A stretch of DNA of 64,000 nucleotides, taken from the NCBI RefSeq assembly GCF_008710745.1, contig NZ_VYSA01000002.1, positions 1,054,001 through 1,118,000 on the forward strand, given 5' to 3'. Both the position numbers and the translations under genes were made by a program. This document shows, in pieces, positions 37,464 to 47,049 of this stretch. Within the stretch, counting starts at the first letter, position 1; each line of letters opens with the position of its first letter. The DNA is from Microbacterium rhizomatis. GTDB taxonomy: Bacteria; Actinomycetota; Actinomycetes; Actinomycetales; Microbacteriaceae. The notes under the pieces were generated by a model. That model did no database searches. It saw only the letters and a list, made by a program, of their open reading frames with translations, and was not told the DNA's origin.

Positions 37464-38606
37464 ATGCGTGACGTCATCGTCGTCGGTGCCGGGCCGGTCG
37501 GACTGCTGATCGCCGGCGAGCTGGCGCACCGCGGGTTCGATGTGTTGGTTCTCGAGCGTCGCGAGAGCGTCGGCGCGGGCACGCGGGCGATCGGGGTGCA
37601 TGCTCCGGTGCTGGCCGCTCTCGAGGCATCCGGGGTCACCGAGTCGCTGTTGACCCATGCGCTCCGCGTCGAGCGCGGCGAGGCGCGATCGCGCGGACGC
37701 ACGCTCGGAGTCGTGCGCTTCGACCGGCTGTCGACGCGGTTCCCCTTCGTGGCGACGCTGCCGCAGGCGGCGACCGAGAGCGTCCTGACGGCGTTCGCGC
37801 CCCCTCCCGAGCGCGGAGCCACCGTCACCTCGATCGTTCCTGCACGCGACAGCGTGCGAGTGACGGTCAAGAACGCGACCCGCGAGCGCGAGGAGTCCGC
37901 GCGGGTCGTCGTGGCCGCGTCCGGCTGGACGGGGCGCTCACTCGTGTACCGCGACGTGCCGACGCATGTATACCGCGATCGGTATCTCATGGCGGATGTC
38001 GATGTCGCCGACCGCCCCGACGCCGCCGTGGCCCTCGTGAACCTCGACCCGGAGGGGGTGCTCGAATCATTCCCGCTCCCCGCGGGCAGGCGCCGGCTCG
38101 TCGCGTGGGATTCTCCGCCGGCCGAGGATTCGGATGCCGCGCGCGTTGAGCGTCTGGCAACCGCGGTCGCCAGGCGTGGTGAGCCGGAGGCCGCCGCGTC
38201 GGTGCGGGATGCTTCCGCCTTCGGCGTTCGCCGCGTGGTCGCGCCACAACTCCGAGGCGGGCGGCTCTTCGCGATCGGCGATGCCGCGCACGAGGTGAGC
38301 CCGATCGGCGGTCAGGGCATGAATCTGGGACTGCTGGATGCTGCGACCCTCGCCCCCCTCATCGCTCAGTGGCTGCGCGAGGACGAACCGCCCGACGCCG
38401 CACTCCGCGTATGGGAGCGTCGGCGCGTGCGCTCCGCGACCACGGCAGCACGCCTCGCCGCCGTCAACACCGCGCTCGGCCGCTCGCTCGGCCCGTCCGC
38501 AGACGCGGCTCGCCGCGCCGCCCTGCGTCTGGCGCTGTCACGATTCCTGGGCGGCGCGTTCGCATCCGCCTACGCGATGGGCCTCGACGCCGACGCGACC
38601 TCGTAG
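37464..38606 (+). CDS. FAD-dependent monooxygenase/oxidoreductase of the phenolic lipid cluster
   Basis: A 380-residue class A flavoprotein. The dinucleotide fold starts VIVVGAGPVGLLIAGELAHR with an acidic/Arg ending (VLERRES). The GD motif that binds the FAD ribityl chain is FAIGDAAHEVSPIGGQGMN. It resembles aromatic hydroxylases of the UbiH/phenol hydroxylase type and would oxidise the resorcinol ring towards a quinone, as SrsC does. The ATG at 37464 follows GAAGG by 8 nt. The upstream frame crosses the hairpin and is rejected. It converges on a small secreted-protein gene 5 bp away. Confidence 0.88.
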   Translation: MRDVIVVGAGPVGLLIAGELAHRGFDVLVLERRESVGAGTRAIGVHAPVLAALEASGVTESLLTHALRVERGEARSRGRTLGVVRFDRLSTRFPFVATLPQAATESVLTAFAPPPERGATVTSIVPARDSVRVTVKNATREREESARVVVAASGWTGRSLVYRDVPTHVYRDRYLMADVDVADRPDAAVALVNLDPEGVLESFPLPAGRRRLVAWDSPPAEDSDAARVERLATAVARRGEPEAAASVRDASAFGVRRVVAPQLRGGRLFAIGDAAHEVSPIGGQGMNLGLLDAATLAPLIAQWLREDEPPDAALRVWERRRVRSATTAARLAAVNTALGRSLGPSADAARRAALRLALSRFLGGAFASAYAMGLDADATS

Positions 38607-38611
38607 GCCTC

Positions 38612-38812
38612 CTACGAATCCCAATCCCAAACCGGGTAGCACGCCCACATGCCTGGTCTCGTCTCGTAGCACACCCGGCCGTCGGCGGTGGCCTGCGGTG
38701 CCGTGTCGGCTGCGACCGGAAGGGTCGCGACCAAGCCGCCGGCGGCAACGGCGGCTGCGGCAACCATAGAGAACATCACTTTGCGAACGCGAAGAGGCAC
38801 GCGATCTCCCAT
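38612..38812 (-). CDS. Small secreted peptide, 66 residues, Trp-rich with two cysteines
   Basis: The precursor has a textbook signal peptide: basic n-region MGDRVPLRVRK, hydrophobic core MFSMVAAAAVAAGGLVATL, and an Ala-type cleavage site near PVAADT. The mature part would be about 30 residues with Cys-Tyr pairs at both sides (GRVCYETRPGMWACYPVWDW), three tryptophans and an acidic end. The two cysteines, 11 residues apart, could form one disulfide. No family is recognised. A -10-like TAGTAT lies 12 nt upstream of the ATG. It is downstream of the UbiA gene on the same strand. Confidence 0.68.
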   Translation of the reverse strand: MGDRVPLRVRKVMFSMVAAAAVAAGGLVATLPVAADTAPQATADGRVCYETRPGMWACYPVWDWDS

Positions 38813-38909
38813 CTGTTTGCCGATATACTAGCACTCAGTGGTCGCACCCGGTTCGCTGATGAGGTTTCTATCGCGCGAGGCACGATCGAAGACGTGACGC
38901 ACCCGGCGC

Positions 38910-39746
38910 TCAGCCGACGAGAGACTGACCCGCCGCCGCAAGCGCGACGCACAGCATGAGGGCTGCGAGCATCACGAGACGGAAGATCCAGCGCCCCGGC
39001 GCGCGTACGAGGGCCAACACCATTCCTCCCACGGCGATGCCGGTCGCCAGCACGAATGCCGTCCAGGCGATCGGAGTCGGACCCGCTGCCGGAATGGGGC
39101 CGATGAGCACGGCCGAAGCCCCCGCGATGAGCGCCGCCGCTGCCACCACCGCCGACGCGGTGCGCCCGAGGCGATGCGGCAGCCCGTGAACGCCCGTCTT
39201 CGCGTCCTCGTCGAGGTCGGGCAGCACGTTCGTGAGGTGCACGGCGATCCCGATCGCGCCGCCGGCGACCCACGCCCACCCCGCCGCCGGCCTGGGTTGA
39301 GCCGCGGCGAGCGTCACGAGCGAGGGGAGCAGTCCGAAACTCACGATGAACGGCACGACCGAGAACGCCGTGGACTTGAGCCACGCGTTGTACGACCACG
39401 CCGAGGCGAGCGCGATCGCGTGGGCAGCCAGCATCCACCACGACAGCAGCGCCGAGAGCACGAGCGCGGCGAACACGCACCCGAACGCCGCGATCCATGC
39501 CGACCGGACGGATGCCGCGCCCCGCGCGAGCGGTTTGTCCGGGCGCTGCGCGATGCGGTCTCGCCGGGCGTCGATCGCATCGTTGGACAGCCCGACGGAC
39601 AGCTGCCCGGACAGGATCGCGAGGCCCAGCACGACGACGCGCCAGGCCTCGAGGCCCGTCGCGATCCCCAATGCGACCGCGATCGCGGTCACGACGAGGC
39701 TCGGGCCGGGGTGGGTCGAGCGCAGCAGCGCGCCGAACCTGGTCAT
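38910..39746 (-). CDS. UbiA family prenyltransferase
   Basis: A 278-residue membrane prenyltransferase with about nine helices. The first Asp-rich motif lies in SNDAIDARRDRIAQRPDKPL near residue 55 and the second in HLTNVLPDLDEDAKTG near residue 170; both bind prenyl diphosphate through Mg2+. Close actinobacterial relatives are annotated as SCO1/UbiA-like enzymes near type III PKS genes. Position next to the phenolic lipid genes (opposite strand) suggests it may prenylate or otherwise modify a quinone or phenol. A separate housekeeping role is possible. Confidence 0.87.
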   Translation of the reverse strand: MTRFGALLRSTHPGPSLVVTAIAVALGIATGLEAWRVVVLGLAILSGQLSVGLSNDAIDARRDRIAQRPDKPLARGAASVRSAWIAAFGCVFAALVLSALLSWWMLAAHAIALASAWSYNAWLKSTAFSVVPFIVSFGLLPSLVTLAAAQPRPAAGWAWVAGGAIGIAVHLTNVLPDLDEDAKTGVHGLPHRLGRTASAVVAAAALIAGASAVLIGPIPAAGPTPIAWTAFVLATGIAVGGMVLALVRAPGRWIFRLVMLAALMLCVALAAAGQSLVG

Positions 39747-39782
39747 CGCCTCGCCGTCACCCTCCGACCGTACCGTTTCGAC

Positions 39783-39842
39783 GGAGATCTGCCGTTCTCA
39801 GGAGCCGGCCACCCGGAAACCTCCGAGGAACGGCAGATCCCC
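39783..39842 (-). terminator. Hairpin after clpB (inverted repeat with 12-bp perfect arms)
   Basis: GATCTGCCGTTC (39786-39797) pairs with GAACGGCAGATC (39828-39839), and the stem continues as TCAGGAG with CTCCGAG. It lies between the end of clpB and the start of the UbiA gene, both on the minus strand, and so probably ends the heat shock transcript. No T tract follows. Confidence 0.7.
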
Positions 39843-39876
39843 GAGGGTCTGCCGAACAAGGCCCGGAACGAACCGC

Positions 39877-42084
<2,208 letters not shown>

Positions 42085-42120
42085 GTGTCTCCTGAAGTCT
42101 GTTCCGGCCCTGACCTAAAA

Positions 42121-42141
42121 CTTGAGCCGTGTTGACTCAAG
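42121..42141 (-). promoter_or_regulatory. HAIR element (HspR operator) upstream of clpB
   Basis: CTTGAGC-N7-ACTCAAG matches the HAIR inverted repeat bound by the heat shock repressor HspR (consensus CTTGAGT-N7-ACTCAAG) with one mismatch. It lies 37 bp upstream of the clpB ATG. The hspR gene itself is at 60585-61055. Confidence 0.93.
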
Positions 42142-42168
42142 TTTAACAGAAGAGGGATGCTGCGCGCA

Positions 42169-42603
42169 TCACTCGACGGCTCCCCGACCACCCTGCGCAC
42201 CGCGCGGAATGAGGGGGTGCTCCGCACGCACAGCGAGCTGCTGCACCGTCCACGTATTGCCGTCCGGATCGCGGAATCCGAAGAACGTACTGCCGTCGCG
42301 GTCGTCGAGCACCGTCATCTCGCTCGGCTCGACTCCGCGCTCGACGAGTTCGGCACGCGCGGCCGTGGCATCCGACACCACCAGCTGCACCCCCCTGAGC
42401 GAGCCGGGCGCCATATCCTGCTGCGACGGCAGCGTGCCGATCACGATCGAGCAGCCGGAGCCGCGCGGCGTGAGCTGTGCGAACTCCATGTGCTCGTTCG
42501 CGATGTGGTGGTCGAGCTCGAAACCGACCTGATCGCGATAGAAGGCGATCGATCGCGCCAGGTCGCTCACCGGGACGATGACGACCTCGAGTGTCCAGTC
42601 CAT
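42169..42603 (-). CDS. VOC (glyoxalase/bleomycin resistance) family protein
   Basis: A 144-residue VOC protein. The first module reads VVIVPVSDLARSIAFYRDQV with HHIANEHMEFAQLTP. The second has GVQLVVSDATAARAELVERG and ends FFGFRDPDGNTWTVQQL, with the final Glu/Gln position occupied by Gln. It resembles PhnB/YaeR-like members of unknown substrate. A good ribosome binding site (GGAGG) precedes the ATG. A GC-rich hairpin (about 42617-42640) separates it from the GlxA-type regulator that precedes it on the same strand. Confidence 0.85.
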   Translation of the reverse strand: MDWTLEVVIVPVSDLARSIAFYRDQVGFELDHHIANEHMEFAQLTPRGSGCSIVIGTLPSQQDMAPGSLRGVQLVVSDATAARAELVERGVEPSEMTVLDDRDGSTFFGFRDPDGNTWTVQQLAVRAEHPLIPRGAQGGRGAVE

Positions 42604-42645
42604 GGCTCCATGGTCCTCCTGCCGGCGGGCACCCGCCAGGGGGAG

Positions 42646-43632
42646 TCAGGCGACGAGCTCGGGCTGGGTCTCAACGCTGTCCGTGCGGCAGTTGAACGCC
42701 GACCGGTAGGCGGTCGGGGTCGTGCCGAGTGTGCGCGCGAAGTTCTGCCGCAGCACCGCAGCCGAGCCGAATCCCGACTCCCACGCGATCCGGTCGAGCC
42801 CCAGATCGGTCTTCTCGAGCAGGCGCTGCGCGTGGATCAGCCGCTGCCGCCCGAGCCACGCCGCGGGCGTCGCGCCGAAGTCGGCCTTGAATCGGCGCGC
42901 GAACGTGCGCGGCGACATGTGCGCCTTGGCCGCCAGCTGATCGACCGTGAGATCCTGCCTGAGGTTCTGCACCATCCAGTCGGTCACGGGCGCGAGCGAG
43001 AGCGAAGCGACCTGGGGAAGCGGCTTGTCGATGAACTGCGCCTGCCCCCCGTCACGCTGCGGGGGCACCACCATGCGCCGCGCGATCTTGTTGGTCGCCT
43101 CGGCTCCCAGCTCCTGGCGCAGCAGGTGCAGGCACGCATCGAGCCCCGCGGCGGTGCCTGCGCTGGTGATGATCCGCCCGTCCTGCACGTAGAGGACGTC
43201 GGGGTCGACGTCGATCTCGGGGTGCATCGCCGCCATCCGGTCGGCGTACATCCAGTGCGTGGTCGCCCGTCGGCCGTTCAGGATCCCTGAGGCGGCGACG
43301 ACGAACGAACCGCTGCAGACGCTCAGCACCCAGGCGTCGCGCGCTGCGGCGCGCTGCAGCACGCCCGCCACCCGAGGGTCGATCGTGCCCCACGTCGACT
43401 TCGGGACCGGCGTGACGACGACGAGGTCGGCTTCGTCGGCGAAGGCCAGATCGTGCTCGACGTTGATCGAGAAGGCCAGATTGCTGCGGATCGCGCCGGG
43501 CTCGGGCGCCACGATCCGGAAATCGAAGGGAACGATGCCGTCATTCGAACGATCGAGGCCGAACGCCTCGCAGGCCAGGCCGAACTCGAAGGGCGTGAAG
43601 CCATCCTGAACGATGACGGCGACGGTTCTCAT
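42646..43632 (-). CDS. GlxA family transcriptional regulator (DJ-1/PfpI domain plus AraC-type HTH)
   Basis: A 328-residue two-domain regulator. Residues 1-190 form a class I glutamine amidotransferase-like DJ-1/PfpI domain with the nucleophile-elbow Cys in VLSVCSGSFVVAASGIL. Residues 215-315 form an AraC double HTH (DLTVDQLAAKAHMSPRTFAR, and later LDRIAWESGFGSAAVLRQNF). It is the GlxA/FtrA-type architecture that usually activates a neighbouring gene in response to an amide or aldehyde metabolite. The divergent gene encodes a 38-residue membrane peptide. TGGCAG half-sites lie between them. Confidence 0.9.
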   Translation of the reverse strand: MRTVAVIVQDGFTPFEFGLACEAFGLDRSNDGIVPFDFRIVAPEPGAIRSNLAFSINVEHDLAFADEADLVVVTPVPKSTWGTIDPRVAGVLQRAAARDAWVLSVCSGSFVVAASGILNGRRATTHWMYADRMAAMHPEIDVDPDVLYVQDGRIITSAGTAAGLDACLHLLRQELGAEATNKIARRMVVPPQRDGGQAQFIDKPLPQVASLSLAPVTDWMVQNLRQDLTVDQLAAKAHMSPRTFARRFKADFGATPAAWLGRQRLIHAQRLLEKTDLGLDRIAWESGFGSAAVLRQNFARTLGTTPTAYRSAFNCRTDSVETQPELVA

Positions 43633-43702
43633 GGATGCTCCCGAGGTGATGCGCGAAGAGGGGATGCCTCGACTGGCAGTTTTCGTTGGATCACTGTCCA
43701 TC

Positions 43703-43718
43703 CTGCCACTCGTGGCAG
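43703..43718. promoter_or_regulatory. CTGCCACTCGTGGCAG palindrome with flanking TGGCAG half-sites (candidate GlxA operator)
   Basis: The 16-bp palindrome is perfect. Further half-sites lie at 43673-43678 (TGGCAG) and at 43741-43745 (CTGCC followed by A of the downstream ATG). Four related half-sites in the 113-bp gap between divergent genes fit an AraC-type activator. TAGCGT, the -10 of the small gene, lies just downstream at 43733-43738. Confidence 0.6.
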
Positions 43719-43745
43719 ATTCAGCGCAAGCGTAGCGTTCCTGCC

Positions 43746-43862
43746 ATGTTCATCCTCATCGCACTCGCAGCGCTGTCCACCATCGCGATCGTCGCGACCA
43801 TCGCGACCCTCGCGAAGGACGGCTACCGGCCGGCCCGCACGGACTGGACCCGCCTTCCGTGA
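43746..43862 (+). CDS. 38-residue membrane peptide, divergent from the GlxA-type regulator
   Basis: One hydrophobic helix covers residues 2-23 (FILIALAALSTIAIVATIAT), followed by a soluble tail KDGYRPARTDWTRLP. TAGCGT ends 7 nt before the ATG, giving a leaderless transcript like many other genes in the window. Its placement directly downstream of the candidate GlxA operator suggests that it is a regulated gene. Function unknown. The tail with Tyr, Arg and Trp may contact other proteins or the membrane surface. Confidence 0.68.
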   Translation: MFILIALAALSTIAIVATIATLAKDGYRPARTDWTRLP

Positions 43863-43895
43863 TTTGCCATGGCCGGGCTCGCGCCGCACGTCGGC

Positions 43896-44990
43896 TCAGG
43901 CGAGGCCGCGCACGACGCCGAGCAGGATGTCGGCCGAGCGATCCCACGTGAACCGAGCGATATGCGCGCGACCCGCCGTGGTGAGCGCGCGGCGCGTCTC
44001 CGCGTCATCGAGTGAGCGCACGGCAGCGGCGAAGGCTCCGGCATCCATCGCGGGCACGAACAGTGCGCCGTCACCGGCGACCTCACGGAAGATCTCGAGG
44101 TCGCTCACCACCGCCGGCGCGCCGAGCGCGAGTGCCTCCGCCAGCGGCAGGCCGTACCCCTCGTCGAGGCTCGCCGAGACGAGCACCCCCGCGTCTGCCA
44201 GAAGCTGCGCGTAGAGCTCGTCGCTCACGCCGTTGTGGAACTGGACCACCGCACCATCCGGCACCAGCTTCCGCAGCTCGCCCTCACGTACCGCGGAGAT
44301 GCGGCTCAGCAGATGCAGGGTGCGCCCGGGCAACCACTGCATCGCACGGATGACCGTCTCGACGTTCTTGTAGGGGAGGAACGCACCCATGTACACGATG
44401 TTCGCGGGCGCATCTGCTCCGGGAGTGGCGCTGCCGGGAGGAAGCAGCTCCGCCAGACGCTGCGGCGCGTTCGGGATCACCACGACCTCGCGCTTGGTGA
44501 GTCGAGCGTCGGCGAACTGGCGCCTGCTCGTCCGGCTCACGGTCGCCACCACATCTGCCGCATTGAGAACGAGGCGCTGGGGCAGATAGCTCAGGTGGAA
44601 CAGTCGCCACCCCACCCGCAGAAGCCAGGACAGATCTCGTGGCGGTGTGCGGTGGCGGTAATAGATCGTGTCGTGGAGTGTGAGGATGACCCGGAACCTG
44701 CGGCCGGCCGTTCCCATCGTCTGCATCGGCGTATAGACGACATCGGGATGCCACCGATTGAGGAGGAGAGCGGTGAAGGGCTCTTTCACCGAGGTGGGCG
44801 CGTGGATCTTCCGGTACGGGCTGCCGGAGGGAAGCATCGCGACCTGCGCATCGTCATGGACGAGGAAGGTGACCTCCGCATCGGTGGACGGCGCCGCGCG
44901 CGCGACGGCGTGAGCGAGCTCGTGCGAGAACCGGCTGATCCCGTCGTGGAAATCGGTGCGGATGTACCGCGCGTCGAAGAACAGGCGCAT
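43896..44990 (-). CDS. GT4 family glycosyltransferase (second gene of a pair)
   Basis: A 364-residue GT-B glycosyltransferase. The N-terminal domain starts RLFFDARYIRTDFHDGISRF. The C-terminal domain has YMGAFLPYKNVETVIRAM, and the nucleotide-sugar motif SASLDEGYGLPLAEALALGAP holds the Glu-x7-Glu of GT4 enzymes. It lies 2 bp after the upstream GT4 gene, so the two probably act in sequence on one glycolipid or wall polymer. No signal peptide or transmembrane helix; acts at the cytoplasmic membrane face. Sugar and acceptor are unknown. Confidence 0.9.
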   Translation of the reverse strand: MRLFFDARYIRTDFHDGISRFSHELAHAVARAAPSTDAEVTFLVHDDAQVAMLPSGSPYRKIHAPTSVKEPFTALLLNRWHPDVVYTPMQTMGTAGRRFRVILTLHDTIYYRHRTPPRDLSWLLRVGWRLFHLSYLPQRLVLNAADVVATVSRTSRRQFADARLTKREVVVIPNAPQRLAELLPPGSATPGADAPANIVYMGAFLPYKNVETVIRAMQWLPGRTLHLLSRISAVREGELRKLVPDGAVVQFHNGVSDELYAQLLADAGVLVSASLDEGYGLPLAEALALGAPAVVSDLEIFREVAGDGALFVPAMDAGAFAAAVRSLDDAETRRALTTAGRAHIARFTWDRSADILLGVVRGLA

Positions 44991-44992
44991 CG

Positions 44993-46201
44993 TCAGGGCG
45001 TGACGGGTTCGCCGCGGTACAGCGCCTCGAACGTGTCGAGCGTGCGCTCGATGTCATGGACGAGGACGCCGTCGAGCGAGGCCTGCTGCATGCGACGGTA
45101 TTCCTCGGGTGGGGCCGTGAGGACCAGACGCAGCTTGTCGGCCGCGTCCTGGGCATTGCCCGGTTCGAAGAGATATCCGTTCTCGCCCTCGCGCACGAGG
45201 TGCGGAAGGGCGACCGCGTTCGCCGCGACGATGGGCAGCCCCGACGCCATGGCCTCGATCGTGGCGATCGACTGGAGCTCGGCGATCGAGGCGATGGCGA
45301 ACACGCTGGCGTGCGAGAGGTAGCTGCGCAGCTCCTCTTCCGACGTGCGTCCGTGGAAGTGCACTCGGTCTTCGAGTCCGAGTTCGCGCGTCAGCTGTTC
45401 GAGGCTGCGGAGCTGATCGCCCCCACCGACGACGTCGAACTGGATGTCGAGCTCCGGCACGAGGAGCGCGATCGCCCGCAGCACGGTGTCGACGTGCTTC
45501 TCCGTCGTCAGACGCCCGACGAACACGACGCGCATCTGCGTGCGCGGAGTGAAGTCCGGGCTGTAGTTGCTCTTGTCGATACCGCAGCTGATCGGGATGA
45601 CCCCGGTGATGCCGACGGTGGATTCGAGGAAGTCGGCCGCCTTGCGAGTGGGCGTCGTCACGGCGCGCGACATGCCGAAGGTGCGCATGGCGTCATCCCA
45701 GGACAGCTTCACGACGAGCTTGTTGATCAGCGGGGGCATCGTGGTGAAGTCGATGATGTTCTCGGGCATCACATGATTGGTAGAGATGACCGGGATGCCC
45801 CGCTGGTGGGCCACACGAGTGAGCGCCCTGCCCAGCACGATGTGCGACTGGCTGTGGATGACATCGGGATGGACCGCGTCGATCACCTGTCGGGCGTAAT
45901 GCTTGGCGCGCCATGGCAGCACGAACCGCAACCAGTCGTGCGGCAGGTAGCGCCATCCCGGCGGGCGGTGCACCGTGATCTCGGCGCCCTCGAACTCTTC
46001 GACGGCGACCCGCGAATGCCAGGGCGTGATTCCCGGAGTGAGGACATGCACGTCGTGCCCCCGCCGCGCCAGGCCGGCCGACAGCCGCTCCGCGAACCTG
46101 GCCGCACCGTTGACGTCGGGCGCGAAGGTGTCGCACGCCATGACGATGGTCAGTCGCGGGGGCGGTGCGGCGTCATCGAGCGGCGGTGTGTCGGGACTCA
46201 C
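44993..46201 (-). CDS. GT4 family glycosyltransferase (PimB/MgtA-like)
   Basis: About 402 residues. The donor-side motif region includes VVFVGRLTTEKHVDTVLRAI, and SIAELQSIATIEAMASGLP has the Glu-x7-Glu pattern. The N-terminal part (MACDTFAPDVNGAARFAERL) is typical of GDP-mannose-dependent mannosyltransferases such as PimB and MgtA. Mannosylation of a diacylglycerol-type lipid, common in Microbacteriaceae, is therefore plausible. The GTG at 46201 is tentative: the true start could be an in-frame position a few codons further in, and no ribosome binding site is convincing. Confidence 0.86.
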   Translation of the reverse strand: MSPDTPPLDDAAPPPRLTIVMACDTFAPDVNGAARFAERLSAGLARRGHDVHVLTPGITPWHSRVAVEEFEGAEITVHRPPGWRYLPHDWLRFVLPWRAKHYARQVIDAVHPDVIHSQSHIVLGRALTRVAHQRGIPVISTNHVMPENIIDFTTMPPLINKLVVKLSWDDAMRTFGMSRAVTTPTRKAADFLESTVGITGVIPISCGIDKSNYSPDFTPRTQMRVVFVGRLTTEKHVDTVLRAIALLVPELDIQFDVVGGGDQLRSLEQLTRELGLEDRVHFHGRTSEEELRSYLSHASVFAIASIAELQSIATIEAMASGLPIVAANAVALPHLVREGENGYLFEPGNAQDAADKLRLVLTAPPEEYRRMQQASLDGVLVHDIERTLDTFEALYRGEPVTP

Positions 46202-46356
46202 TGGTGGTGGGGGGCCTGTCTGTGCGGCACGTGATGCACGGTCGATCCGTGCGGCGGGTGGGTCGCGCGAGGTACTGCGTACACCCACCGACTCTACCCG
46301 AGCGCCCTCCGAAGCCCTCCCGGGGCGTTTCGATGGGCGCACCGTACCCTGGATGC

Positions 46357-46950
46357 ATGCCCCGATTGCAGGCCGACGCCGATCCCGCCCGTTGGGTGGC
46401 CGTCACCGGATCTCTCGGATTCCGCGGCCGCCGCCACCGCAAAGCCGCGATCAGGATGCTGCTGACCCAGGCGAACCGTTCGTTCGGCGCCGAGGAGCGC
46501 GCGGGCAGCGGGGTCCTCGCGTGGGCGATGAGCCAGGCGGCACCCCTTCTGATCCGCCGCGCGGAAGGGCGAGTGCTGGTGTGGGTGTGGAAGTCCGACC
46601 CCGAGCTGCTCGTCGCGATGGCGCAGGTGCAGGAGGCGACATCGCAGCTCCGGGCGGCGCGGGCGTCGCTGCCGATGGAGTACGACGACACCCGGCCCTT
46701 CGCCAATCCGTACCTGGGTGTGGGCGAGAAGCTCGAGATGCCCCTCCCCTCCGACGGGCGCACGCCCCCCTTCGCCACCTACACGTGGGATACGGGATCG
46801 CATTTCGTGAGCGTCACGGCCGTCTGCTCGGATCGATCGCGGTTCGGGACGGTGCTCCCCGCGGTGGATGAGCTCGTGAAGACGCTGCGGATCGTCGACG
46901 ACATGATGCTCGGCGAGTCGCCGACGGTTCTCCGCATCGACCCTGCGTGA
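46357..46950 (+). CDS. Conserved hypothetical protein, soluble, 197 residues
   Basis: No family is recognised. The N terminus is basic (GFRGRRHRKAAIRMLLTQANR). The middle is mixed alpha/beta with RRAEGRVLVWVWKSDPELLVA, and the C-terminal third reads HFVSVTAVCSDRSRFGTVLP. There is no signal peptide or membrane span. TACCCT ends 6 nt before the ATG at 46357, supporting this start and a leaderless mRNA; the upstream open frame overlaps the divergent glycosyltransferase leader. One cysteine only. Its role and its relation to the neighbours are unclear. Confidence 0.7.
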   Translation: MPRLQADADPARWVAVTGSLGFRGRRHRKAAIRMLLTQANRSFGAEERAGSGVLAWAMSQAAPLLIRRAEGRVLVWVWKSDPELLVAMAQVQEATSQLRAARASLPMEYDDTRPFANPYLGVGEKLEMPLPSDGRTPPFATYTWDTGSHFVSVTAVCSDRSRFGTVLPAVDELVKTLRIVDDMMLGESPTVLRIDPA

Positions 46951-47049
46951 AGCCCCACCCTCCCAGCCCGAAGGATTCACCCCAGGCGGGTGAGAGGGCG
47001 AAAGAGGCCCGGAGGTAGCCTCGGTCGTGTCACCCCCGGAGGATCACCC

